A stretch of DNA of 30,773 nt. It comes from Peptostreptococcaceae bacterium (lineage in GTDB: Bacteria > Bacillota > Clostridia > Peptostreptococcales > Anaerovoracaceae). Positions 6,393 through 13,854 of this stretch are shown here, in pieces. The position numbers were made by a program, and so were the translations under genes. Numbering within the stretch: the first letter of the stretch is position 1; each line of letters begins with the position of its first letter. The notes under the pieces are model-generated. The model saw nothing but the letters and a program-made list of their open reading frames with translations. It had not been told where the DNA came from and ran no database searches. Location of the stretch: positions 1 through 30,773 of the forward strand of contig JAENWI010000001.1 in NCBI GenBank assembly GCA_016650115.1. The letters run 5' to 3'.

Positions 6393-7368
6393 TTTCAACG
6401 TAGATAACATCATTGACAGACTAAAAAACATAGAGAAAATAACGATTACTGTAGTGGGGGATTATAGCCTGGATAAATATGTTTACAGTGATCCTGCAAG
6501 AGATGAACTTTCGGTTGAAACTGGTCTGATTGCTTATCAGATACATGATACTGCCAAGTATGCAGGGATTGGAGGAACAGTCACAAACAATCTTAGAAGC
6601 GTAGGGGCAAATGTCATTTGCATTGGACTTGTGGGAAATGATGGAGAAGGATTTGAGATGATCAGAGAACTGAAAAAAACTGGAGCAGACGTGGAAAAAA
6701 TGATAGTTTCTGACGATATCCAAACGAATACTTACCTTAAGCCAATGCGAGGACAGAACAGGCAAAATTCTGTTGAAATAAATAGGCTTGATTTTAGAAA
6801 TTTTAAAGCGACATCAAAGAATGCGGAAGATAAAATAATAAAGAACCTAAGAAAAGCTGTTTCTGTTTCACATGGTGTCATTATTACAGATCAATTTATT
6901 GATAGAAACCATGGAGTAATTACAGACAAAGTACGAACAGAAATCAGCCGAATTGCGTTAGAATATCCTAATGTATTTTTTTGTGCCGATTCCAGAGGTT
7001 TTATTAATGAGTTTAAAAATGTAATCCAGAAGTGTAATGAATTTGAGATAAAAAAAACAGTAAATAACGCAGAAAACAAGGAAACTATAAAAACTAGATT
7101 TGTTACTTTGGGAGGAAAAGGAGTAAAAATATATTCTGAAAACGAGACAGTTCTTGTCCCCAGTTTTAAGGCAAAACCTCCTTTGGACTTTTGTGGTGCA
7201 GGGGATGCTACTAATGCCGGCATCATGATTGGTCTTACTTTGGGGCTTAAAATTGAAGAATCGGTTTTACTTGGAGCCTGTATGGCTTCTATAACAATTG
7301 AGCAAATTGGTATTACGGGAGTTGCCGGTTATGATCAAATTATTAATAAAATTAATGGGAAAAAATAA
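6370..7368 (+). CDS. PfkB-family kinase, HldE/RfaE N-domain-like
   Basis: The product has 332 residues and overlaps the DHS-like gene by 23 bases. VVGDYSLDKYV (28-38) matches the start of the kinase domain of HldE/RfaE (heptose-7-phosphate kinase). GIGGTVTNNL follows, and near the end is the PfkB anion-hole motif FCGAGDA with catalytic Asp279. There is no C-terminal nucleotidyltransferase domain, so it corresponds to an HldA-type kinase alone. Beside the GmhA-like and HAD domains it suggests an isomerise-phosphorylate-dephosphorylate sequence on a seven-carbon or similar sugar phosphate. An alternative is a ribokinase-like kinase for another sugar. The ATG at 6370 is used; a second in-frame ATG at 6379 is possible. 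Confidence 0.75.
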   Translation: MKKMKISDFNVDNIIDRLKNIEKITITVVGDYSLDKYVYSDPARDELSVETGLIAYQIHDTAKYAGIGGTVTNNLRSVGANVICIGLVGNDGEGFEMIRELKKTGADVEKMIVSDDIQTNTYLKPMRGQNRQNSVEINRLDFRNFKATSKNAEDKIIKNLRKAVSVSHGVIITDQFIDRNHGVITDKVRTEISRIALEYPNVFFCADSRGFINEFKNVIQKCNEFEIKKTVNNAENKETIKTRFVTLGGKGVKIYSENETVLVPSFKAKPPLDFCGAGDATNAGIMIGLTLGLKIEESVLLGACMASITIEQIGITGVAGYDQIINKINGKK

Positions 7369-7373
7369 AATGA

Positions 7374-7387
7374 TGTAAACGATTACT
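7374..7387 (+). promoter_or_regulatory. LacI-type/cre-like operator O2
   Basis: TGTAAACGATTACT is, apart from its last base, the reverse complement of the operator at 1815-1828. It lies six bases after the PfkB gene and upstream of the importer genes. A possible -10 (TAAAAT, 7366-7371) ends just before it, and a better -35 (TTGACA) is 27 bases downstream. It probably ties the importer to the same regulator as the enzyme genes. Confidence 0.7.
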
Positions 7388-7414
7388 ATATTGAAAAATC
7401 AAGCATTTTTAGTG

Positions 7415-7443
7415 TTGACATTGTGTTAGGAATGTGTTAATTT
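7415..7443 (+). promoter_or_regulatory. Candidate promoter of the ABC importer genes
   Basis: A perfect TTGACA at 7415-7420 is followed after 17 bases by TAATTT (7438-7443), or after 16 by TTAATT. The -10 is weak. The 142-base gap after the kinase gene, the operator at 7374 and this -35 suggest the importer block has its own start. Confidence 0.45.
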
Positions 7444-7510
7444 AATGTTGATAGTCTAGCAATAATACTATTGCTAAAATAAAAAACAAACAAAACAGGA
7501 GGAGAAAATT

Positions 7511-8533
7511 ATGAAAAAAGTATTGGCTATAGTAATGGCATTGGTCCTGGTACTAGGAATGGTTGCTTGTGGTGGCGGCGGTGCTGCTGAACCGGAAAAA
7601 GTTGGAACATTAGGTGTAGTAATGCCTAACGCAACTCATGGTTTTTTAGGTGAAAGTATTGCACATGCAAAAGCAGAAGCAGATGCTATTGCAGCTGAAA
7701 CAGGACTTACTGTTAAATTCTTAACTTCAGCTGAATCTTCAGAACAAAACAATCAAATTGATCAGCTAATTGCTGATGGTGTTGATTGTATCGTACTTTG
7801 GCCACATAATGGTGATGAAGTAAGATCTTCAGCACAGGCAGTAATGGAAGCTGGCATCCCTCTAATTATCTATGATAGATTAATAAATGACTTCGTACCG
7901 ACTGCTGAGTTAATGGGAGACAATGAAACAATCGGCAAGATGACAGGGGAATACTTTAATAAATTCTTCGCTACTGAATTGGCGGCAGGAAAAGTAAATG
8001 TACTTGAATTCAAAGGTGACAACTCAACAGTTCCAGAACAGAGATCAAAAGGATTTGCTTCGACTGCAAGTGCAAATATAAATATTGTACAACAGTTCTC
8101 AACCGACTGGCAAAGAGCGAAAGCTATGGAACAGTTAGAAACGTGGTTTGCAAGTTCAAGTGTAGCAGATATTGAAGCTCTTCAGGGAATATTTACTCAT
8201 GATGATGAAGTTGTTCTTGGCGTTCTAGATGCTATTAATAACTATGATGGACCAGCAACACTGAACATTAAACTGGTATCAGGTGTAGGCGGAAGAGTTG
8301 AAAACTTAGACACATTTGCACCTTGGGCAGAAAAAGGCGTTATGCAGGTTACCTATGCATTTTCACCATCAATGGTAAGAGATGCTGTAAAGCTTGGATC
8401 AGAAATTGTACTTGATGGAGCAACTCCAACTGGACTGAAATTAATCCCTACAGTTGAAATTGATAATTCAAATGAACAGGAATTCAGAACAAATGATATC
8501 TTCGTAACAAGATACAGCATTACAGCAGAGTAA
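7511..8533 (+). CDS. Sugar ABC transporter substrate-binding lipoprotein
   Basis: The product has 340 residues with a lipoprotein signal peptide: Lys-Lys, a hydrophobic stretch, and lipobox MVAC with the acylated Cys20, then a Gly-rich linker. The mature part is a type 1 periplasmic-binding fold of the RbsB/XylF type (GTLGVVMPNATHGFLGESI at its start, IPLIIYDRLI around the hinge). It would be anchored outside the membrane and deliver a sugar to the permease. The ribosome binding site AGGAGG lies just upstream of the ATG. A hairpin follows the gene. IIYDRL resembles xylose-binding proteins, but the ligand cannot be stated. Confidence 0.88.
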   Translation: MKKVLAIVMALVLVLGMVACGGGGAAEPEKVGTLGVVMPNATHGFLGESIAHAKAEADAIAAETGLTVKFLTSAESSEQNNQIDQLIADGVDCIVLWPHNGDEVRSSAQAVMEAGIPLIIYDRLINDFVPTAELMGDNETIGKMTGEYFNKFFATELAAGKVNVLEFKGDNSTVPEQRSKGFASTASANINIVQQFSTDWQRAKAMEQLETWFASSSVADIEALQGIFTHDDEVVLGVLDAINNYDGPATLNIKLVSGVGGRVENLDTFAPWAEKGVMQVTYAFSPSMVRDAVKLGSEIVLDGATPTGLKLIPTVEIDNSNEQEFRTNDIFVTRYSITAE

Positions 8534-8552
8534 TATTATAATTTAGTTAAGC

Positions 8553-8585
8553 ATGGATGTCGATTGTAATACAATCGACATCCAT
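8553..8585 (+). other. Strong intercistronic stem-loop after the binding-protein gene
   Basis: ATGGATGTCGATTGT (8553-8567) pairs perfectly over 15 bases with 8571-8585 around an AAT loop. No T-run follows, so it is unlikely to be a full terminator. Such hairpins between a binding-protein gene and its transporter genes commonly protect the 5' mRNA and give more binding protein than membrane parts. Confidence 0.75.
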
Positions 8586-8624
8586 ATTACTAATATATTT
8601 CACTTTAGATAGGTGGGTATCAAC

Positions 8625-10130
8625 ATGTTTTTAGAAATGAAAAATATAACTAAAAAATTTGGACCTGTGGTAGCATTAGATGATGTGAGCTTTTCTGTCG
8701 GAGAAGCAGAAATCCATGGTCTTCTTGGAGAAAATGGTGCCGGAAAGTCAACACTAATGAATGTTTTAGCAGGAACCTTTCCACCAACTAGTGGAGAAGT
8801 TTTTTTAAATGGCCAGCATTTAACGGGGCTTAATGCCAAAAAATCCTTTGCGCTTGGCATAGGATTTGTACATCAGGAACTGAATTTAATCAATGATTTA
8901 AAAATATATGAAAACTTATTTCTTGGAGAAGAAATTACAAATAAATGGGGCACTCTAGATAAACCTTTAATGAGATTAAAAGCAAAAGAAGTAATGAAAA
9001 AGATGAATTTGGATATTAGTCCTGATTTACAGGTTGCATATTTAGATACGTCAGTAAAGCAACTTGTGGAAATCGCAAGAGCGCTTCTTTTTGATTGTAA
9101 ACTCATTATAATGGATGAACCAACTACAGCTTTAACAAACAAAGAAATAGAAAACCTGTTTTCTATTATGAGAAAATTGAAAAATGATGGTGTCTCTATT
9201 ATATATATATCACATAAAATGCCAGAATTGTTTTCTATTTGTGATAAGTACACCGTCTTAAGAGATGGGAAATTTATACAAAGCGGATATTTTAAAGATA
9301 TTGACGAGAAAATTGCAACCCAGCTATTGGTTGGACGAAGTTTATTAGAGGCCGAAATTACCAAGGAAGCAGTGACAGGAGAGACCATTCTATCGGTTAA
9401 AGATATTACCTGTAAAGGGTATTTCGAGAATATATCTTTCGACTTAAAAGAAGGTGAAATTTTAGCAATCACTGGACTTCATGGAGATGGAAGAGGTGAA
9501 CTTTCTGAGGCATTGTTTGGTGCAAGAAGACTGGATTGCGGGCAGGTCATCCTGAGGGGAGAAAAACTGAACTTCAGGCATATCAGTAATGTGATAAAAA
9601 AGGGAATCGGTATGGTTCCAAGAAGCAGAAAAGAAAGATCTATTATTAAAGATATGAGTATTTTAAACAATATGGCGACAGCATATTTCGTCGGCAAACA
9701 TAAAAAAGCCTATATAAGCAATAAAGACACTGATAGATTATTTGAAGAAAATCAGAAAAAGGCAGCGATTAGAGTTGGAAGCAGGCATGATCTGATAACA
9801 TCCTTAAGTGGTGGAAACCAGCAAAAGGTTATTATATCCAGGTGGCTGGAGATTAACTCTGATATTTACATTTTAGATAATCCGACACAGGGAATTGATG
9901 TTGGAGCCAAGTTTGAGATGTATAAAATAATAAATGGACTTGCAGAAAATGGGAAAAGTATTATTATGTTTTCTTCTGAATTCCCTGAAATTTACAAAGT
10001 GGCGGACAGATGCCTGGTTATGTATAAGGGGAAAATCAATGCAGAATTGGATAGAAGTCAACTGTCTGAAGTCGATGTAATGTATTATGCGACTGGATCA
10101 AATATGGAGGGCATAAAAAATGAAATTTAA
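8625..10130 (+). CDS. Sugar ABC transporter ATP-binding protein (two ATPase domains)
   Basis: The product has 501 residues from the ATG at 8625, which has AGGTGGG seven bases upstream; a GTG at 8613 within that site is rejected. It is an RbsA/XylG/MglA-type double ATPase. The N-domain has Walker A GENGAGKST (35-43), an altered signature TSVKQLVEIARAL, Walker B IIMDEPTTAL and an H-loop SHKMP. The C-domain has a degenerate Walker A (GLHGDGRGE, 284-292) but intact SLSGGNQQK and LDNPTQGID. This asymmetry is normal for carbohydrate-uptake-2 transporters. It powers import through the permease that overlaps its 3' end by 11 bases. Confidence 0.93.
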   Translation: MFLEMKNITKKFGPVVALDDVSFSVGEAEIHGLLGENGAGKSTLMNVLAGTFPPTSGEVFLNGQHLTGLNAKKSFALGIGFVHQELNLINDLKIYENLFLGEEITNKWGTLDKPLMRLKAKEVMKKMNLDISPDLQVAYLDTSVKQLVEIARALLFDCKLIIMDEPTTALTNKEIENLFSIMRKLKNDGVSIIYISHKMPELFSICDKYTVLRDGKFIQSGYFKDIDEKIATQLLVGRSLLEAEITKEAVTGETILSVKDITCKGYFENISFDLKEGEILAITGLHGDGRGELSEALFGARRLDCGQVILRGEKLNFRHISNVIKKGIGMVPRSRKERSIIKDMSILNNMATAYFVGKHKKAYISNKDTDRLFEENQKKAAIRVGSRHDLITSLSGGNQQKVIISRWLEINSDIYILDNPTQGIDVGAKFEMYKIINGLAENGKSIIMFSSEFPEIYKVADRCLVMYKGKINAELDRSQLSEVDVMYYATGSNMEGIKNEI

Positions 10131-11151
10131 TTTATTCGAAAAACATGTTGAGGAGGAAGCCCCAACAATACAAGGTACCGGATTCAAGGATAAATTCTTC
10201 AAGTTTTATCATAATTATACTTTTGTTTTTTCATTCGCTGTTTTAATAATAATTGCGACTTATTTCAACCCGTCTTTTTTGAGCTATGGTAATATTACCC
10301 TTCTGTTGCTGCAGTCCACTATTAAAGGAATCATCGCCTGTGGCATGACTCTCGTTATCATTGCTGGAATGATTGACCTTTCTGTCGGTTCAATGGTAGC
10401 TCTAGTAGGAGGATTGGGCGTAGTAGTTTTAAATACAACAGGAAGTGCATGGATAATGTTTTTCTTTTGCGTCGCATTTGGAACCTTCCTTGGCGCAATA
10501 AACGGGTTGCTGGTAACAAAAGCCAAGATCGCACCATTTATAGTAACACTAGCAACAATGGTTGCCTTCAGATCAATCATCGTACAGTTAGGCCAGGGTG
10601 GTCCGTTTAATGTTGACCCTAAGGTTTATGACAGTTTTAGACTTGTGGCGGCAGGCTATTTGTTTAGAAGCGATAATTTCAAAGGGATTCCATATATGGC
10701 TATCTGGTTTGTTGCTATTGTTTTAATTATGGCGTTTATCATGTCAAAAACAAAATTTGGCAGATATGTATATGCAGTCGGATCTAATGAACTGGCAGCC
10801 AAATTAACCGGAATAAATACTATTTATATTAAAACCATGTGTTTTGTTATTACCGGTCTGCTGGTTGGGGTAGCTGCTTTTTTACTTGCCTCAAGACTTA
10901 CGTCGATAACAGCTCCAAATGTCGGAATGTCTTACGAGTTGGATGCAATTGCCGCAGTTGCAATTGGTGGAACGGCCATGGCGGGTGGAAGCGGTCTCAT
11001 TGTTGGCACCTTCATTGGTGCTATTATGTTGCAAATGATAGAAGGAATTTTAATCGCAGCGCAAATACCTGTATTTTTAAATGGTTTAGTAAAAGGTATA
11101 ATTATTATTGTAGCTGTAGTGTTCCAAAGCAGAAGAGAGAGGAAGGCTTAA
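10120..11151 (+). CDS. Sugar ABC transporter permease (RbsC-like)
   Basis: The product has 343 residues, with about 35 cytoplasmic N-terminal residues and then 8-10 hydrophobic segments. Family hallmarks are the GMTLVIIAGMIDLSVGS region, and near the C-terminus AVAIGGTAMAGGSG, the ATPase-coupling loop of RbsC/XylH permeases. It forms the membrane channel of the importer. It overlaps the ATPase gene by 11 bases and is followed directly by the TIM-barrel gene, with no gap. A single permease gene suggests a homodimer. Confidence 0.92.
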   Translation: MKFNLFEKHVEEEAPTIQGTGFKDKFFKFYHNYTFVFSFAVLIIIATYFNPSFLSYGNITLLLLQSTIKGIIACGMTLVIIAGMIDLSVGSMVALVGGLGVVVLNTTGSAWIMFFFCVAFGTFLGAINGLLVTKAKIAPFIVTLATMVAFRSIIVQLGQGGPFNVDPKVYDSFRLVAAGYLFRSDNFKGIPYMAIWFVAIVLIMAFIMSKTKFGRYVYAVGSNELAAKLTGINTIYIKTMCFVITGLLVGVAAFLLASRLTSITAPNVGMSYELDAIAAVAIGGTAMAGGSGLIVGTFIGAIMLQMIEGILIAAQIPVFLNGLVKGIIIIVAVVFQSRRERKA

Positions 11152-12144
11152 GTGAGAAATATTGCGCTGATGACTGGACAATTTTCAGATATCCCTTTTG
11201 AAAACCTATGCGAAAAATTGAACGAACTTGGATATAAGGGGGTTGAATTAGCCTGCCTTGGCGATCATTTTAATGTTCGAGAAGCAGCAGAAAATTTGAA
11301 TTATTGCCAGAAAAAACTTGATATATTAAATAAATACAACCTAGAATGTAAGGTTATATCTGGACATCTAATAGGGCAGTGTGTAGGAGATCTATACGAT
11401 AAAAGACTTGATAACTTTGCCCCTGAAAAACTTTCTGGAGATGGGGATGCAATTAAAAAATGGGCAATTGAAGAAATGAAATATTTGGCAAAAGCAGCCC
11501 ATAATATGGGAGTTGAAGTGGTTTCGTTTTTTACGGGTTCTTCAATCTGGAGATACATTTATTCATTTCCGCAAACAACGGAGGCTATTATAGAAGACGG
11601 ATTTGATGAAATTCTAAAAATATGGTCACCAATTATGGATGAATATGACAAATGGGGAGTTAAACTTGCATTGGAAGTTCATCCTACTGAAATCGCCTTT
11701 GATTACTATACAACCGAAAGGCTTTTGAAAAAATTCGATTATAGAGAGACTTTAGGCATTACTTTTGATCCGAGTCATTTATTATGGCAAGGTGTTAATC
11801 CTACCATATTCCTTCAAGATTTTGCCGATAGAATATACAATGTACATATGAAAGACGTGAAGATTAACAGAGATGGGAAAGCTGGTATTTTAGGGTCGCA
11901 CATTGAATTTGGGGATACAAGGCGAGGATGGAATTTTGTTTCTATTGGCCACGGAGATGTAAATTTTGAAGAGATTATTCGTCAGCTTAACAATATGAAT
12001 TATACTGGAAATATTTCAATTGAGTGGGAAGATAGCGGTATGGACAGGATGTATGGGGCGGCAGAAGCACTTGGATATATTGAAAAACTTGATTTCCCAA
12101 TATCCAAAATAGCCTTCGATAAAGCCTTGAGCTCATCAACGTAA
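11152..12144 (+). CDS. TIM-barrel sugar isomerase/epimerase (AP-endonuclease-2 family)
   Basis: The product has 330 residues. The GTG start follows the permease stop codon directly, with GAGAGGAAGG upstream. It fits the xylose-isomerase-like TIM-barrel family: LALEVHPTEI with a metal-ligand Glu, FDPSHL (Asp, His), YNVHMKDV (His, Asp), GHGDVNF, and a late ISIEWED with the last Glu ligand. Enzymes of this family interconvert keto and aldo sugars or epimerise them using a divalent metal. They often sit beside Gfo/Idh dehydrogenases, as here. It closes the operon and is followed by a terminator at 12168. The exact reaction is unknown. Confidence 0.82.
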   Translation: MRNIALMTGQFSDIPFENLCEKLNELGYKGVELACLGDHFNVREAAENLNYCQKKLDILNKYNLECKVISGHLIGQCVGDLYDKRLDNFAPEKLSGDGDAIKKWAIEEMKYLAKAAHNMGVEVVSFFTGSSIWRYIYSFPQTTEAIIEDGFDEILKIWSPIMDEYDKWGVKLALEVHPTEIAFDYYTTERLLKKFDYRETLGITFDPSHLLWQGVNPTIFLQDFADRIYNVHMKDVKINRDGKAGILGSHIEFGDTRRGWNFVSIGHGDVNFEEIIRQLNNMNYTGNISIEWEDSGMDRMYGAAEALGYIEKLDFPISKIAFDKALSSST

Positions 12145-12167
12145 ATATGTAATGAGAATATGAATCC

Positions 12168-12209
12168 GGTATTGAGGATATTTTGTATGTCTTCAGTACC
12201 TTTTTTGTT
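12168..12209 (+). terminator. Terminator of the sugar locus
   Basis: GGTATTGAGGA (12168-12178) pairs over 11 positions, two of them G-T, with TCTTCAGTACC (12190-12200). TTTTTTG follows directly. It separates the sugar genes from the tmk group. Confidence 0.85.
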
Positions 12210-12225
12210 TAACCTGTAAATAATA

Positions 12226-12254
12226 TTTTAATAAACTTTGAAACATGTTATAAT
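12226..12254 (+). promoter_or_regulatory. Candidate promoter of the tmk operon
   Basis: A perfect TATAAT at 12249-12254 lies 34 bases before the first start codon. The -35 is weak (TTTTAA at 12226-12231, 17-base spacer). Confidence 0.5.
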
Positions 12255-12287
12255 ATTAAAGTATATAAAGTTAAAGAAGGTATAATT

Positions 12288-12398
12288 ATGTTAATAATGA
12301 AAATCGCTTTTGTTGTTTTATTAAGTATTCCAATTGGATATTTATCATTAGTATTACTTTCCAAGCTAATTGATTCAGCACTAAAAAATAACAGGTAG
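12288..12398 (+). CDS. Small single-span membrane peptide (36 residues)
   Basis: The ATG at 12288 has AAGAAGG upstream. The product starts MLIMKIAFVVLLSIPIGYLS and is hydrophobic over residues about 3-25, then has a short basic tail ending KNNR. It ends ten bases before the tmk start; its stop lies within the tmk ribosome binding site (TAGGAG), so the two may be translationally coupled. I do not recognise a family. Its real expression is likely from the start signals but unproven. Confidence 0.55.
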   Translation: MLIMKIAFVVLLSIPIGYLSLVLLSKLIDSALKNNR

Positions 12399-12407
12399 GA
12401 GTAACTT

Positions 12408-13046
12408 ATGAATAGAGGCTTATTTATTACATTTGAAGGCCCTGATGGTTCCGGTAAAAGCACGCAAATTAAAAAACTCAAAATAAAACTGGAAAGCAGA
12501 GGCTTTGAAACAGTTCTTACAAGAGAACCTGGGGGAACTGCTATTAGTGAAAATATAAGGGAAATTATTTTAGATGTGAAAAATTCTGAGATGGACAGTC
12601 TCACCGAAGCGCTCCTTTATGCGGCAGCCAGATCTCAGCATGTTAATCAAGTTATTCTTCCGGCACTCAAAGCAAGCAAAACAGTGATTTGTGACAGATT
12701 TATGGATTCATCAATCGCCTATCAGGGCTATGGCAGAAAACTTGGAGATCAGGTTAGAATCATAAATGAATACGCTGTCAGAGGGATATCCCCTGACATT
12801 ACTTTTTTACTTTTATTGGAGCCAAGTATAGGAAAAGGCAGAATTAAAAGGGAATACGACAGATTAGAGCTGGAACAAAATAAATTCCATGAAGATGTAT
12901 ATCAGGGGTATATGGAATTAGCAAAATGTAATCCAAAAAGAATTATTATAATTGATGCAACAAAGTCAATTATAGAAATAGAAAAAGAAATCGAACTGCA
13001 TCTTGAAAAGCTTTTGTTAAAAAAGAGGGAAATTTATGACCTTTAA
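12408..13046 (+). CDS. tmk: Thymidylate kinase
   Basis: The product has 212 residues, the usual size. It converts dTMP to dTDP with ATP. The P-loop EGPDGSGKST (10-19), TREPGGT for dTMP binding, and CDRFMDSSIAYQGYGR with the conserved Asp-Arg are intact. The lid region GRIKREYDRLE is also present. The gene overlaps holB by 11 bases. This pairing is conserved in Firmicutes. Confidence 0.97.
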   Translation: MNRGLFITFEGPDGSGKSTQIKKLKIKLESRGFETVLTREPGGTAISENIREIILDVKNSEMDSLTEALLYAAARSQHVNQVILPALKASKTVICDRFMDSSIAYQGYGRKLGDQVRIINEYAVRGISPDITFLLLLEPSIGKGRIKREYDRLELEQNKFHEDVYQGYMELAKCNPKRIIIIDATKSIIEIEKEIELHLEKLLLKKREIYDL

Positions 13047-13854
13047 AAATATAGTTGGAAATGATCAGCTAATTGAGCGGCTTCGTGAAACAATTTGTGG
13101 AAAAGGCGTTACACATGCTTATGTTTTCGAAGGTGATTATTATACAGACAAACTTGCTTTTGCAAATTCTTTTGCTAAAGCAATATTATGTGAGACAAAT
13201 AAGGGAACAGGTTGTGAAACCTGCATATCCTGTATTAAAATTGAACATGGTAATCATGAAGATGTTTATTATGCCGAGGTGACAGATAAAGGGAATACGA
13301 AAGATGAAGAAATTAATAAACTTCAAATAAGGCTCTCGAACAAACCATATATTGGTGAAAGGAATATTGCTATCATAAAAGATGCTGACAGCATGACCTT
13401 GAAAGCGCAGAACAGGTTGCTAAAAACATTGGAAGAACCTCAACCAGGGACAGTGATCATATTGCTTTCAAACAACGTTCAAAATTTAACACAAACCATA
13501 TTGTCGAGATGTGTTGTTTTCAGAATTAATCCGGAGAAGTTAAATAGTGAAAAGCAAAAGTTTGAATTCGAAGAAGAGATTGCTCAAATGTTGCTTGAAA
13601 ATGAGCCGTTTTATAAAATAAAATTAAGAATGAATGGTATTTTAAAAGATAAAGAAGCCAGTATGAAGTTTCTGGATGGAATGGAAAGAGTATATAGAGA
13701 CTTATTAATATTAAATACAGAAAATAGCAGACTTTACAAAAAAACTGATGTAAATAAAATTGTTAGCCATATAGAAGAAGCGAGAAGAGATCTTCAAATC
13801 GGAGTAAATACAGCTTACTCGTTAAAAAATATGATATTAAAAATTGGAGGATAA
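13036..13854 (+). CDS. holB: DNA polymerase III delta' subunit
   Basis: The product has 272 residues, a clamp-loader AAA+ subunit of the replisome. The start FKNIVGNDQLIERL is typical. The Walker A position (VFEGDYYTDKL) lacks GKS/T, as is common in delta' subunits, which do not hydrolyse ATP. A zinc-binding Cys group lies in the CETNKGTGCETCISC segment. RLLKTLEEPQPGTVIILLS and the sensor-1/SRC motif (TILSRC) are present. The C-terminus is shorter than in E. coli, in line with clostridial forms. It is translated from within the tmk end and followed directly by ricT. Confidence 0.92.
   Translation: MTFKNIVGNDQLIERLRETICGKGVTHAYVFEGDYYTDKLAFANSFAKAILCETNKGTGCETCISCIKIEHGNHEDVYYAEVTDKGNTKDEEINKLQIRLSNKPYIGERNIAIIKDADSMTLKAQNRLLKTLEEPQPGTVIILLSNNVQNLTQTILSRCVVFRINPEKLNSEKQKFEFEEEIAQMLLENEPFYKIKLRMNGILKDKEASMKFLDGMERVYRDLLILNTENSRLYKKTDVNKIVSHIEEARRDLQIGVNTAYSLKNMILKIGG

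Noticed and set aside
8553..8585. Rho-independent terminator after the binding-protein gene
   Set aside because: The stem is strong, but no T-run follows and the transporter genes have no separate promoter that I can see.
8613..8624. GTG start for the sugar ATPase gene
   Set aside because: The GTG is part of the AGGTGGG ribosome binding site of the ATG at 8625.
8873..9472. 199-codon minus-strand frame
   Set aside because: Antisense shadow of the intact ATPase gene with all its motifs on the plus strand.
10839..11201. 120-codon frame overlapping the permease gene
   Set aside because: Cys/Trp-rich shadow of the permease gene in another frame, with no start signals.
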